A program made the translations under genes and the position numbers. A DNA stretch of 64,000 nt. It comes from Actinoallomurus sp050942425 (GTDB lineage Bacteria > Actinomycetota > Actinomycetes > Streptosporangiales > Streptosporangiaceae). Under the pieces are notes generated by a model that was not told where the DNA came from, did not search any database, and saw only the letters and a list, made by a program, of their open reading frames with translations. Position 1 is the first letter of the stretch. Every line of letters begins with the position of its first letter. The stretch spans positions 5,270,001-5,334,000 of the forward strand of contig NZ_CP192063.1 in NCBI RefSeq assembly GCF_050942425.1. Direction: 5' to 3'. Positions 8,060 through 17,150 of this stretch are shown in pieces.

Positions 8060-11000
8060 TCATTCCTGGGCGGTGTGGATCGTCTTGGCGACGAAGGCGA
8101 CGTCCGGTGCGGTGTGGGCGCGCAGCCCGCGCAGGAGATCCCGCCACGCCTGCGGCCAGCCCGCGCGGGGCCCGTGGCGCTCGGCGAGCGCGCACGCGAA
8201 CAGGCCACCGGCCAGGTCGCCCCGTGCGGCGAGCCGGGCGGCGTGCGGGTACACCTGGTCCGGCTCGGGTAGATCGTGGCGGGCGAAGACGGCCTGGGGA
8301 TGGCGCCCCTCGATCGGTCCGTCGGCCAGCGCACCCGCGACGTGCAGGATGGCCAGTGGCCCGCCCGTGCACCGGTCGGCCAGCGCGTCGACGGCCTCGG
8401 CGGCGCAGGGGGAGTCCCACCGCAGGGTGGCGGCGGTGAGCTCGCCCGCGAGGGGTTCCGGAAGGCGCCCGTCCACGGCGCGGACGGCGCGATCGGCGCT
8501 GCGGCGGTCGTGCGCGGCGGTGCCGCGGACGACGCCCACCAGCGCGGTCAGCCGTTGCAGGGCGGGCAGGTCGCGGTCGGCCGCGGCGTCGGGCAGGTCC
8601 GGTGCGGCGGCCAGTTCGGCCGCGACCGCGCCCAGCTCCGCTGCGCCGGCGCCCTCGGCCACGCAGCCGACGAGCGCGGACAGGGCCGCCCGCCAGCTCC
8701 GCGTCTCGCCGAGGTCGGTGATCAGGGCGGCGAGCACGGCCGGTGCGTCCGGCGCCCAGGGTGCCCACGCCGGGATGGCGGTCAGCGCCGCGTCCCGCGC
8801 TTCCGGGTCCGCGGACCGGGCCACGCGCACCACCAGTGCGGCGTACTCCGTCCGGAACCGTTCGTCGATCTGCAGCGGCAGCACGCCGAGGACCTGGCGG
8901 GCCAGGTCCCGTGGCCCCTCGGCGGCCTCGGTCAGGATCCGCCGCACGGCCGGCTCGGCCAGGTGGTCGCGGACGGCCGAGACGATCGCCGCGCGCACGT
9001 CGCGGTGCTGGCCGGGGTCCTCCCACGCCGCCGTGACGAGGTCCATCGCCTCCGGCACCCGGTTGCGCAGCAGGATCCGCAGCGCCTCCTTCCGTGCGGT
9101 GATCTTGCCTTCGGTCAGGACCGGCCCGAGCTCGCCCGCCAGCGCCGACGGCGGCACGAAGCGCGCGGCCCGGCTCGCGGCGTACACGGCGACGTGCGCG
9201 TCGTCCGAGGAGGCGTGCGCGAGCAGGTCCGGCAGGACGTCCTGCGGGGACGCCGTCCACGCGGCGGCCGTGAGCGCCACCCGGCGGATGTAGCCCTCCG
9301 ACGCGAAGTAGGGCCGCAGTCGCGTCGCGGTCGTCCCGGGGACGTTCGCGATGGCCGAGACGGCGGCCGCCCGCTGGCTGTCGGGCACGCCCGGCGAGGC
9401 CGCGGCGCGTTCGAGGAGCGCGAGGTACGCGTCGCGCTGCCGGCCGGTCCAGCGCCGGACCCACGACCGCGCCGCGATCGGCACGTAGGTCACGTCCGCG
9501 CGCTGGAACCGGCCCGCCGGGGTGTTCCGGCTCAGCACGAGGTGCAGCAGGTCGGTGCGCCCGAGCGCGATGGCGGCGAGGACCGCGGGGATCGCGACCG
9601 TCGACGGATCGCGCTCGACGACCACCGCGACGCGCTCGTCGCGCGTGCGCGGCGGAGCGAGCCAGAGCTCGATCGCCCGGCGCAGGACGAAGTCGCTGGT
9701 GGCCTCCAGCGCCGCCCGCAGCGCGTCCTGGATCGGGGCGAGGTCGTAGGCGCGGCGGCCGAGTGACCGGGCGAGGATCAGCGCGAGGCGGTGGTCGTCA
9801 CGTCGCGCCGCGTCCCGCAGGTAGGGCGCCAGCGTCGCGGCGAGGCGGTGTTCCTGGCCGCGCCTCAGCACGTGGTCGAGCCGGCCCAGCGTGAACATGC
9901 CCGCATGGCCCGTGAGGCGCGTGAACAGGTCGAGTCCGAACACCACCAGCTCGCCGTCGTCGCGGATCGCGCCCTGGCGGCAGAGCACGGTGGCGATCTG
10001 GGAGATCGTGTGGCGGGTGGCGTGGGAGCAGTCGCGGGCGTCCAGCGCGTCGTCGGTGAGTTGTCCGACCGCCGCCGCGTGGAGGGGCAGCAGAAGGTTC
10101 TCCGGGACGGCGACGAGCGCCCGCAGCGCGGTGCCGCGGACCGGGTCCTGCTCGTTGCGGAGCCGCCCGAGCGATTCGAACATGCGCGTCAGCACGTCCG
10201 GGTCGCCGGTACGGCCGGCACAGTGGATCAGCAGCCGGTATCCGGTCGCGCGCTCGTCGGCGTCCGGCCGGCGCGTCAGCTCGCCCAGCACCGGCAGAGC
10301 CTCGTCGTACGGCAGGTGGGCCGTCAGCTCCCGCACGCGTGCGGGCGTCTCGGCGACGTGGCGCAGACCCAGCATCCGGCGGGCCTCCCTGATCCGGACG
10401 GCGCGGGGCAGCACGTCCAGCAGAGCGTCGCCGAGCTCCGCCTCGCTCAGGTCCACGCCGCTCATCGCGGCGTCGAACAGCCGTCCCCGCCGCGAGGGCG
10501 CGAACGCGACGAGCAGTCCGCTCAGCGCGTTCTCGTCCTCCCGCACCGCCCGTGCCACGGCGGCCAGGTCGGTGTCGTCGAGCCGGGCGAGGCGGTCCCG
10601 TAGCGCCCGGCGGCCCAGGAGGTATCGCAGGTGCCCGCGGTGCCGTTCGGACAGCAGCAGGCGCAGCATGCGGTCCGGCTCGGCGGCCAGCAGCAGCCCG
10701 GCCCGCCTTTGCAGGGCGTACGGCAACCCGGGGGTGTGGCAGTGACGTTCCAGCAGCGTGACGACCCGCCCGGGGTCATGCGGCACCGCCGCCGCGATCC
10801 CGTCGCCGTGCCGGTTCCACCAGGCGTTCCGGGCCCCCTCGGGCAGCTCGGCGAGCCGCCGCTCCGCGTGATCCAGGATCGGGCCGGGGTGTGCGTGGCC
10901 GAGGCGCTTCCAGCTCGCCACGGCGTGCGCCAGCGCGTCCAGCCGCGCCCGTACGACCGTGTCGCCGCATGCCGGCAGCAGCGCCACCGCCTCTTGATCG

Positions 11001-11410
11001 CCAAACCGGTCGGCGACCGGGCCGATGAGCGCGTCGGCGAGGTCCGTCCGCCGCCGCTTGCGGACGGCGTCGTAGATCACCGCGCGAACCGCGGCCGGAG
11101 CGTCCTCGAGCCGTTCCAGGAGCGGCTCCGGGCCGACCCCGTACTTCACGCCGTACCGGATCGCCTCGCACGCGAGCTGTGCGTCCGGGTCCTGCGTGGT
11201 CCGCCCGATGTACCCGAGCGACGCGTCGTCCCGTACGGCCGCCGCGATGAACAGCGCGAGGGACCGCTCGTAGTTTCCGCGCGCACCCAGCCCGTCCAGC
11301 AGGCCGGCGAGGGCGGGGTCGCCCGCCAGGCGGCGCAGTTGCGCCAGCCGCTCGCAGCGCCGCTTGTAGGTCAGTGGCTCGATCTCGTCCAGCAGGTCAT
11401 CGACGCGCAT
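8060..11410 (-). CDS. Very large HEAT-repeat protein of unknown function
   Basis: 1116 residues made almost entirely of short Ala/Leu/Arg-rich helical pairs of ~35-40 residues (for example AHASSDDAHVAVYAASRAAR and SADPEARDAALTAIPAW), the pattern of HEAT/ARM-like solenoids. No enzymatic motif, signal peptide or membrane helix was found. HEAT solenoids are protein- or nucleic-acid-binding scaffolds. The partner is unknown. It is transcribed divergently from the STAND LuxR regulator, with a 232-bp interval, so both may be controlled from one promoter region. Comparable long HEAT proteins are annotated as hypothetical in actinomycetes. Confidence 0.8.
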   Translation of the reverse strand: MRVDDLLDEIEPLTYKRRCERLAQLRRLAGDPALAGLLDGLGARGNYERSLALFIAAAVRDDASLGYIGRTTQDPDAQLACEAIRYGVKYGVGPEPLLERLEDAPAAVRAVIYDAVRKRRRTDLADALIGPVADRFGDQEAVALLPACGDTVVRARLDALAHAVASWKRLGHAHPGPILDHAERRLAELPEGARNAWWNRHGDGIAAAVPHDPGRVVTLLERHCHTPGLPYALQRRAGLLLAAEPDRMLRLLLSERHRGHLRYLLGRRALRDRLARLDDTDLAAVARAVREDENALSGLLVAFAPSRRGRLFDAAMSGVDLSEAELGDALLDVLPRAVRIREARRMLGLRHVAETPARVRELTAHLPYDEALPVLGELTRRPDADERATGYRLLIHCAGRTGDPDVLTRMFESLGRLRNEQDPVRGTALRALVAVPENLLLPLHAAAVGQLTDDALDARDCSHATRHTISQIATVLCRQGAIRDDGELVVFGLDLFTRLTGHAGMFTLGRLDHVLRRGQEHRLAATLAPYLRDAARRDDHRLALILARSLGRRAYDLAPIQDALRAALEATSDFVLRRAIELWLAPPRTRDERVAVVVERDPSTVAIPAVLAAIALGRTDLLHLVLSRNTPAGRFQRADVTYVPIAARSWVRRWTGRQRDAYLALLERAAASPGVPDSQRAAAVSAIANVPGTTATRLRPYFASEGYIRRVALTAAAWTASPQDVLPDLLAHASSDDAHVAVYAASRAARFVPPSALAGELGPVLTEGKITARKEALRILLRNRVPEAMDLVTAAWEDPGQHRDVRAAIVSAVRDHLAEPAVRRILTEAAEGPRDLARQVLGVLPLQIDERFRTEYAALVVRVARSADPEARDAALTAIPAWAPWAPDAPAVLAALITDLGETRSWRAALSALVGCVAEGAGAAELGAVAAELAAAPDLPDAAADRDLPALQRLTALVGVVRGTAAHDRRSADRAVRAVDGRLPEPLAGELTAATLRWDSPCAAEAVDALADRCTGGPLAILHVAGALADGPIEGRHPQAVFARHDLPEPDQVYPHAARLAARGDLAGGLFACALAERHGPRAGWPQAWRDLLRGLRAHTAPDVAFVAKTIHTAQE

Positions 11411-11642
11411 GGCGCGCCATCTTGCCGCATGGACGGCCCGGTTTCACCGGGATTACCCCGCCCGCCGCCCGTCCTCGGTACCCCGGTCATGCGCACCGGC
11501 GCGTACACGATCACCGGCTGCCCGGGCCTGGGCGTCGACGGTGTTCGCCCTGGTGGCGCGCGAGATACCAGGAAGATTAGGGTGTTCATGTCGGCTTGTC
11601 GCAATCGACGGCGAGCACGGCCGGAGCCGATACGAGGCGTCG

Positions 11643-13970
11643 ATGACCATTGCCACGTCGGGCACCTCGAAGCGGAGGAACGATCTCGGCCTTCCCGCCG
11701 AGGTGACCAGCTTCATCGGACGTCGGCAGGAGGTTGCCGACGTCAAGCGCCTCCTGTCCGCTTCACGGATGGTGACCCTCACCGGTCCGGGCGGTATCGG
11801 GAAGACAAGGCTGGCGCTGCGCGTCGCCACCGAACTGCGGCGCGGCTTCCCCGACGACGTCTGGCTGGTCGAACTCGCGGAGCTGGACAACCCCACGCTG
11901 CTGCCCGAGGCGCTGGTCGCCGCGCTGCAGATTCAGGATCACTCGGCACACCGGCCCATCGACGTACTGGTCGAGCGGCTGCGTGACGATCGGATGCTAG
12001 TGATCTTGGACAACTGTGAGCATGTCCTCCACGAGTCCGCCGTGCTGGTGCAGAGGCTGCTGCCCTCCGTTCCAGGGCTGCGGATCCTGGCCACCAGCCG
12101 GCAACCGTTGGGGATCTTCAGCGAGCAGACGTTCACCGTTCCCACGCTGTCCCTGCCGGATGGACCGCGGCATGGCGCGGCGACGACGTCCGACGCCGTC
12201 CGGCTCTTCGCCGAGCGGGCCGAGGCGGTGCTGCCCGAGTTCGCCGTCACGGAGCAGAACCGGGATGTCGTCGATCGGATCTGCCGGCGTCTGGACGGCC
12301 TTCCGCTGGGTATCGAACTCGCCGCCGCACGGCTGCGCGTGCTGTCCGTCGAGCAGTTGCTGGACCGGCTGGACGACCGTTTCCGGCTGCTCAGCGCGGG
12401 ATCGAATGCCGTCGCGCCCCGGCACCGGACACTCCGCGCCCTGATCGACTGGAGTTACTCCCTGTGCACCGAGAACGAGCGCCTGCTGTGGGCACGCGTC
12501 TCGGTGTTCACCGGCAGTCTGGACCTGGAGGGGGCCGAGGAGGTCTGTTCCGGGGACGGCATCGCCCGTGACGAGATCGTCGGTCTGGTCATCGGCCTGG
12601 TGGAGAAGTCCGTTCTCGTCCGCGATGAGTACCCGTGCGGGGTCCGCTACCGGCTGCTGGACACGATCCGCCAGTACGGCCGGGAGCGGCTGGCCGCCTC
12701 GGGTGAGGAATCCGCGGTGAAACGGCGGTACCGCGACTACTACCGGCGGCTCTCGCGGGAGGCGAAGGCCCGGCTGTTCGGCCCGGGGCAGGCCGAACTC
12801 CTCACCCGGCTGCGCGTGGAGCACCCGAACCTGCGCACCGCCCTGGAGTACTGCCACGCCGAACACGCCGGGCTGTGCATCGACATGGCCAGCGACCTCC
12901 TGCACCACTGGATCACCAGCTGCCACATGGGGGAGGGGCGTGTCTGGCTCGAACAGGGGCTCGCGGACAGCGGCGGCGGCTCCGAGGTCAGGGCCCGGGC
13001 ACTGTGGGCGTGCAGCTGGCTCGCCATCATCCAGGGCGATCAGGCCTCGGCCACGAAGATGCTCGCCGAGAGCAGGGCCCTCGGTGAGCGGCTCGGGCTG
13101 GAGCCGGTCCTCGGGTACGTCGCCCTGTACTCCGGGATGGTCGCCATGCACGAGGGAGACGGCGCGTCGGCGGTCCGGTTCTTCGAGGAGGCGGTGGCCC
13201 GTCACCGCGCCACCGAAGATCCTTTCGGCGAGGTTCTGGCCCTGACCCGGCTGTCCCTCGCGTACTCCGTCCTCGGGGACGCGGAACGCGCCATCGCCGC
13301 CGCCGAGGACAGCCTGTCCGTCTGTGACGCCCACGGAGAGCACTGGCAGAAGGCGTCCACGATGACGGTGCTCGGCATCGAGGCCTGGCGCGAGGGCGAC
13401 ACTCGGCGCGCCGCCTACCTGGAACGGGAGAGCCTGCGGTTCAACCGTTCGCTCGGCGATTCGCTCGGGGTCGGCTTGAACCTCGAGGTGCTGGCGTGGA
13501 TCGCCGCCACCGAACGGGATTACGAGCGGGCCGCCGCGATGCTGGGCATCCTGCGGAACGTCTGGGAGGCGGTCGGCGTGCCGCTGCCGGGATACGCCCA
13601 TCTCGCGGGCTACCACGACGAATGCGAGTCCCGTACGCGCGAGGCCCTCGGCCGGTCGGCCTTCCGGGCGGCCGTCGAACGAGGCGCCAGGCTCTCCGAT
13701 GACGAAGCGCTCGCCGACGTCCTCGACGAGCCCACGCCGACGGCCGGCCGGTCCGGCGGGACCGACCGGTGGTCGCCCTTGACCCGGCGGGAGACGGAGA
13801 TCGCCCGGCTCGTCGGTCAAGGAATGAGCAACAAGGAGATCGCGGCGTCACTGGTGATCGCCCAGCGCACCGCCGAAGGTCACATCGAGCACATTCTCCG
13901 CAAGCTCGGGTTCACCTCCCGCGCCCAGGTCGCCACCTGGGTCGCCGAGCAGGCCGCGCCCGCGGACTGA
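11643..13970 (+). CDS. STAND/NB-ARC ATPase with C-terminal LuxR DNA-binding domain
   Basis: 775 residues from the ATG at 11643 (GAGG upstream). The frame is open further 5' but that part looks non-coding. Walker A is GPGGIGKT (residues 48-55), Walker B is MLVILDNCEHVL, and the sensor region ILATSRQPLG and LPLGIELAAARL are typical of this actinobacterial AfsR-like ATPase group. A TPR-like helical region spans roughly residues 400-680. The C-terminus LTRRETEIARLVGQGMSNKE starts a LuxR/FixJ helix-turn-helix. Such proteins sense a ligand through the TPR part and activate transcription in an ATP-dependent way. Target genes are unknown. The divergent HEAT gene is a candidate. Confidence 0.88.
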   Translation: MTIATSGTSKRRNDLGLPAEVTSFIGRRQEVADVKRLLSASRMVTLTGPGGIGKTRLALRVATELRRGFPDDVWLVELAELDNPTLLPEALVAALQIQDHSAHRPIDVLVERLRDDRMLVILDNCEHVLHESAVLVQRLLPSVPGLRILATSRQPLGIFSEQTFTVPTLSLPDGPRHGAATTSDAVRLFAERAEAVLPEFAVTEQNRDVVDRICRRLDGLPLGIELAAARLRVLSVEQLLDRLDDRFRLLSAGSNAVAPRHRTLRALIDWSYSLCTENERLLWARVSVFTGSLDLEGAEEVCSGDGIARDEIVGLVIGLVEKSVLVRDEYPCGVRYRLLDTIRQYGRERLAASGEESAVKRRYRDYYRRLSREAKARLFGPGQAELLTRLRVEHPNLRTALEYCHAEHAGLCIDMASDLLHHWITSCHMGEGRVWLEQGLADSGGGSEVRARALWACSWLAIIQGDQASATKMLAESRALGERLGLEPVLGYVALYSGMVAMHEGDGASAVRFFEEAVARHRATEDPFGEVLALTRLSLAYSVLGDAERAIAAAEDSLSVCDAHGEHWQKASTMTVLGIEAWREGDTRRAAYLERESLRFNRSLGDSLGVGLNLEVLAWIAATERDYERAAAMLGILRNVWEAVGVPLPGYAHLAGYHDECESRTREALGRSAFRAAVERGARLSDDEALADVLDEPTPTAGRSGGTDRWSPLTRRETEIARLVGQGMSNKEIAASLVIAQRTAEGHIEHILRKLGFTSRAQVATWVAEQAAPAD

Positions 13971-14132
13971 CGGACCCGATCGCGTCGACGCGGGGACCGC
14001 CCTCGACGGCGGGATCCGGCACCTGGTCGGCCATTCCATGCCCGAGCAATGCGCGCCGGCCTGGCGTCCTGCCACACTGGCTGCGGGTCCGACCTTGGCC
14101 TCCCGGTACCCCCGAGACGAGGAGAAGCGCCT

Positions 14133-14900
14133 GTGGTCAGCGAGAATGCTGCCAAACTCGCCGTGCTCATCGACGCCGACAACGCCCAGTCCTCGGTGAT
14201 CGAGGACTTGCTGGCGGAGGTCGCGAAGTACGGCACAGCGCATGTCAAACGGGCGTACGGCGACTGGACGGGCACGAGCCTGAAAGGCTGGAAAGAGCAG
14301 TTGCTGACCCAGTCGATTCAGCCGATCCAGCAGTTCGCCTACACCACGGGCAAGAATGCCACCGACGCCGCGATGGTCATCGACGCGATGGACCTGCTGT
14401 ACACCGGGCGCTTCGACGGCTTCTGTCTCGTCTCCAGCGACAGCGACTTCACTCGCCTGGCCGCGCGTATCCGCGAGTCCGGTCTGACCGTGTACGGGTT
14501 CGGTGAACGGAAGACGCCCAAGCCCTTCGTCTCGGCCTGTGACAAGTTCATCTACATCGAGAACCTCAGCTACGCCACGGGCCCGGCCACTCCCACCGAC
14601 GTCTCGCTGAGGCCGGCTCCGTCGGCGTCGGCCGCGAAGCTCAAGGCGGATACCGCGCTGGTGAATCAGCTGCGCAACGCCGTGGAGGCGGCCTCCGACG
14701 ACGACGGATGGGCCCCGCTCGCCAACGTCGGGCACATCATCACCAAGCAGCGCCCCGACTTCGACTCCCGCAACTACGGATACGCCAAGCTCAGCGACCT
14801 GATGACCGCCACGACCCTGTTCGCGCTGGACCGCCGTAGCCCCGGCGACGGAAAACAGGCGGTCATCTACGCCCGGGACAAGCGCCGCCAGGGCGGCTGA
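14133..14900 (+). CDS. NYN-domain RNase-like protein with C-terminal OST-HTH/LOTUS domain
   Basis: 255 residues from GTG 14133, chosen for AGGAGA 8 bp upstream. The NYN (LabA/DUF88, PIN-like) domain shows LIDADNAQ (Asp14, Asp16), TDAAMVIDAMDL and LVSSDSDF, the acidic cluster that binds catalytic metal in PIN-type nucleases. Residues ~175-245 (LVNQLRNAVEAASDDDGW to SDLMTATTLFALDRR) look like an OST-HTH/LOTUS RNA-binding module. This combination is widespread in bacteria and is thought to act on RNA, but the substrate is not established. It lies 160 bp after the LuxR regulator and may share its transcript. Confidence 0.85.
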   Translation: MVSENAAKLAVLIDADNAQSSVIEDLLAEVAKYGTAHVKRAYGDWTGTSLKGWKEQLLTQSIQPIQQFAYTTGKNATDAAMVIDAMDLLYTGRFDGFCLVSSDSDFTRLAARIRESGLTVYGFGERKTPKPFVSACDKFIYIENLSYATGPATPTDVSLRPAPSASAAKLKADTALVNQLRNAVEAASDDDGWAPLANVGHIITKQRPDFDSRNYGYAKLSDLMTATTLFALDRRSPGDGKQAVIYARDKRRQGG

Positions 14901-14927
14901 CCTCGCTCCAGGCCGTGGGGCGTGGCG

Positions 14928-15278
14928 CTATGCCCGCACGAGTCGGTAGGCCACGGCACGCCAGCCGAGCATGACCAGCCCGAGGAAGACCAGCGCGACG
15001 AGTATGAAGGTCACCGCGGTCCCCTGACCGGAGACGACGCGCAGCGCCATACCGGCGGCGACGGTCACCAGCCAGACGCCGACGCCGGTGCCCGCAAGCG
15101 CCGTGGGTCGCCGCCAGGCCCGGGTCACCGCCCAGCCGATCAGTAGTCCCAGCAGGAACGGCCAGGCCGTCTTCGCGATCCCGGCGATGGTCTCGCCCTC
15201 GCTGTGGCCGGCCCGCCCGATCACCACGAACGCCATCACACAGCACAGGTCAAGGACCACCGCGGTTACCGAACGCAT
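14928..15278 (-). CDS. DUF3054-family membrane protein
   Basis: 116 residues with four hydrophobic segments. The start MRSVTAVVLDLCCVMAFVVI and the loop RAGHSEGETIAGIAKTAWPF are characteristic of DUF3054 proteins, small actinobacterial inner-membrane proteins of unknown function. The ATG at 15278 fits the family start. An upstream extension is possible but unlikely. The StrR-type palindrome at 15357-15385 lies about 80 bp upstream of this start. Confidence 0.75.
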   Translation of the reverse strand: MRSVTAVVLDLCCVMAFVVIGRAGHSEGETIAGIAKTAWPFLLGLLIGWAVTRAWRRPTALAGTGVGVWLVTVAAGMALRVVSGQGTAVTFILVALVFLGLVMLGWRAVAYRLVRA

Positions 15279-15356
15279 GTGCGTCAGCGTACCGACGGGC
15301 GCGTGATGGTCGGCTCCGCCACCCCACCATCCGACCCGAAGCGAGCGCGACGGCGT

Positions 15357-15385
15357 GTTCAACTGAATCGATACCGCAGTTGAAC
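15357..15385. promoter_or_regulatory. Exact StrR/NovG-type activator box
   Basis: GTTCAACTG-N11-CAGTTGAAC: both 9-bp half-sites and the 11-bp spacer agree exactly with the published StrR/NovG consensus (GTTCRACTG-N11-CRGTYGAAC), and the dyad extends by GT/AC on the outside (15355-15387). It lies between the divergent DUF3054 gene (start 15278) and the cation antiporter (start 15705). A StrR-like regulator is encoded 5 kb away at 20492. The target direction is unresolved. The remaining ~320 bp up to the antiporter hold no gene. Confidence 0.75.
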
Positions 15386-15704
15386 ACACGGGTCGGCGGG
15401 CGCGGCCGAGCGTGGGCATTTCCGTGGCAACCGCCGGGGCGATACCGTCATTTGACCGCAGAGTCATTCCTCAGGAAAACGAGAAGTCGTCACCGGCGTG
15501 ATGTGAGCAAAAGGTTGGCATCCGTCCATGTGTGAAGCCTTTTCCTTGACTCACTCGGCATTCCCGGGTGAGGATGCGCCCTGTCGATCAGAACGGTAAG
15601 TCGCGGTGAAATTCGGCACCGCGACGCCGGACGCGAATGCATTTCTCGTGGTCGCGCCGGACACGCCGCGTTCTGTGACTCTTCTGAGGAGTGAGGAACT
15701 GCTC

Positions 15705-17009
15705 ATGGCACCTGTCGCCCCTCTCAACAGTCACCAACTATTGGTGTTCCTTCTCCAAATCGGGTTGCTCCTGGGCTCCGCGCTCGTGCTGGGCCGGTTG
15801 GCGCGGCGGCTGGGCATGCCGGCCATCGTCGGCGAATTGTTCGCCGGGGTGCTCTTGGGGCCCTCGTTGCTCGATCACGTGGCGCCCGGGTTCGCGGGGT
15901 GGCTGTTGCCACAGCGGCCTGACCAGCAGCATCTGCTGGACGCGGCGGGGCAGTTCGGTGTCCTCCTCCTTGTCGGCATCACCGGCATGCACATCGACCT
16001 GGACCTGGTCAAACGCCAGGGCATGACGGCGGTACGCGTCAGTGCCGGCGGCCTGCTCGTACCGCTCGGCTTGGGGATCGGCGTCGGTTTCATCCTCCCC
16101 GGCTCACTTCTGGTCGCCGGCGAGGACCGTACGGTCTTCGCCTGGTTCCTCGGGGTCGCGCTGTGCGTGAGCGCGATCCCCGTCATCGCCAAGACGCTGC
16201 TGGAGATGCGGCTGCTCCACCGCGACATCGGCCAGCAGATCGTCAACTCGGCGGTGGTGGACGACGCGGCCGGATGGCTGCTGCTGTCGGTCGTGTCGGC
16301 GATGGCCACCACGGGAGTGCACGCCTCCGGTGTCGCGAGGTCCGTGGCCGGCCTGGCCGGAGTGGTCGTGTTCACCATCGTCCTCGGGCGCCCGCTCGTG
16401 CGCGTCATCATGCGGCTCGCCGATCGATCGGAGGGCGAGGGGGTCGGCGTCGCGGCGGCCGTGGTGGTGATCTTCCTGTGCGGAGCCGGCACCCAGGCCC
16501 TGGGGATGGAGTCGGTCCTGGGCGCCTTTATCGCCGGCATCCTGCTCAGCTCGGCGGGCTGGGGCGCGGGCTCGGAGCGGCTCGCGGCGCTGCGGACGTT
16601 CGTGATGGCCGTGCTGGCGCCGCTGTACTTCGCCACCGCCGGCCTTCGCGCGGACCTCACCGCACTCACCCGGCCGGCCGTCGCGGTCACGGCCGTGGCG
16701 GTCCTCCTGGTCGCGGTGATCGGCAAGTTCGTCGGCGCTTACACCGGGGCCCGGGCCAGCCGACTCGGCCACTGGGAGGCACTGTCCCTGGGTGCGGGGA
16801 TGAACGCCCGGGGGGTCATCGGGCTGGTCATCGCGATGGTCGGACTACGGCTCAACGTACTGTCCACGGCGATGTACACGATCGTCGTCCTCGTGGCGAT
16901 CGTGACGTCGGTGATGGCGCCGCCGATCCTCCGCTACGCGGTGCGCCGGATCGAGGTCACCAGCGAGGAGGAGCACCGGGAGCGGGTGCTGCTCGGCGGA
17001 TATCGATGA
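15705..17009 (+). CDS. Cation:proton antiporter (CPA2/KefB-type membrane domain)
   Basis: 434 residues from ATG 15705, preceded by GAGG at 8-bp spacing. An in-frame GTG at 15606 would add an atypical hydrophilic leader. About 12 transmembrane helices. Motifs include GMPAIVGELFAGVLLGPSLL in the second helix and VDDAAGWLLL, where the paired acidic residues match the DD ion-binding site of CPA2 antiporters. It lacks the C-terminal TrkA-N/RCK domain of KefB. The family exchanges Na+ or K+ for H+. Its link to the StrR box 320 bp upstream suggests possible co-regulation with the biosynthetic cluster (inference). Confidence 0.85.
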   Translation: MAPVAPLNSHQLLVFLLQIGLLLGSALVLGRLARRLGMPAIVGELFAGVLLGPSLLDHVAPGFAGWLLPQRPDQQHLLDAAGQFGVLLLVGITGMHIDLDLVKRQGMTAVRVSAGGLLVPLGLGIGVGFILPGSLLVAGEDRTVFAWFLGVALCVSAIPVIAKTLLEMRLLHRDIGQQIVNSAVVDDAAGWLLLSVVSAMATTGVHASGVARSVAGLAGVVVFTIVLGRPLVRVIMRLADRSEGEGVGVAAAVVVIFLCGAGTQALGMESVLGAFIAGILLSSAGWGAGSERLAALRTFVMAVLAPLYFATAGLRADLTALTRPAVAVTAVAVLLVAVIGKFVGAYTGARASRLGHWEALSLGAGMNARGVIGLVIAMVGLRLNVLSTAMYTIVVLVAIVTSVMAPPILRYAVRRIEVTSEEEHRERVLLGGYR

Positions 17010-17092
17010 TCACCATCCCCGTGCCGATCCGAAGGTGATCACCATCCCCGTGCCGATCTCAAGGTGATGACCATCCTCGTGCCGATCCGAAG
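17006..17092 (+). repeat. Three tandem 29-bp repeats encoding overlapping decapeptide frames
   Basis: Units at 17006-17034, 17035-17063 and 17064-17092 differ from each other at two to four positions. Unit 1 begins with an ATG overlapping the antiporter stop (ATGA). It reads MITIPVPIRR then TGA, which overlaps the GTG of unit 2, reading VITIPVPISR then TGA, which overlaps the GTG of unit 3. Each unit therefore carries a 4-bp start/stop overlap. No spacers, so this is not CRISPR. The third unit runs into the perfect palindrome at 17082-17139. Confidence 0.8.
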
Positions 17093-17139
17093 CGGTCTTC
17101 CCGCGGGCGTACGCCCGCGGGAAGACCGCTTCGGATCGG
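17082..17139. terminator. 58-bp perfect palindrome, probable bidirectional terminator
   Basis: Every base from 17082 to 17139 pairs with its mirror partner around 17110/17111 (29-bp arms, no loop). It lies between the convergent antiporter and VOC genes, where a bidirectional terminator is expected. The length and the absence of a loop or T tract are unusual. It could also extrude as a cruciform. Confidence 0.6.
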
Positions 17140-17150
17140 GGTCCGGAGAG

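Noticed and set aside
17006..17092. CRISPR-like array (three ~29-bp repeats)
   Set aside because: Units are directly adjacent with no spacers and no cas genes are nearby.
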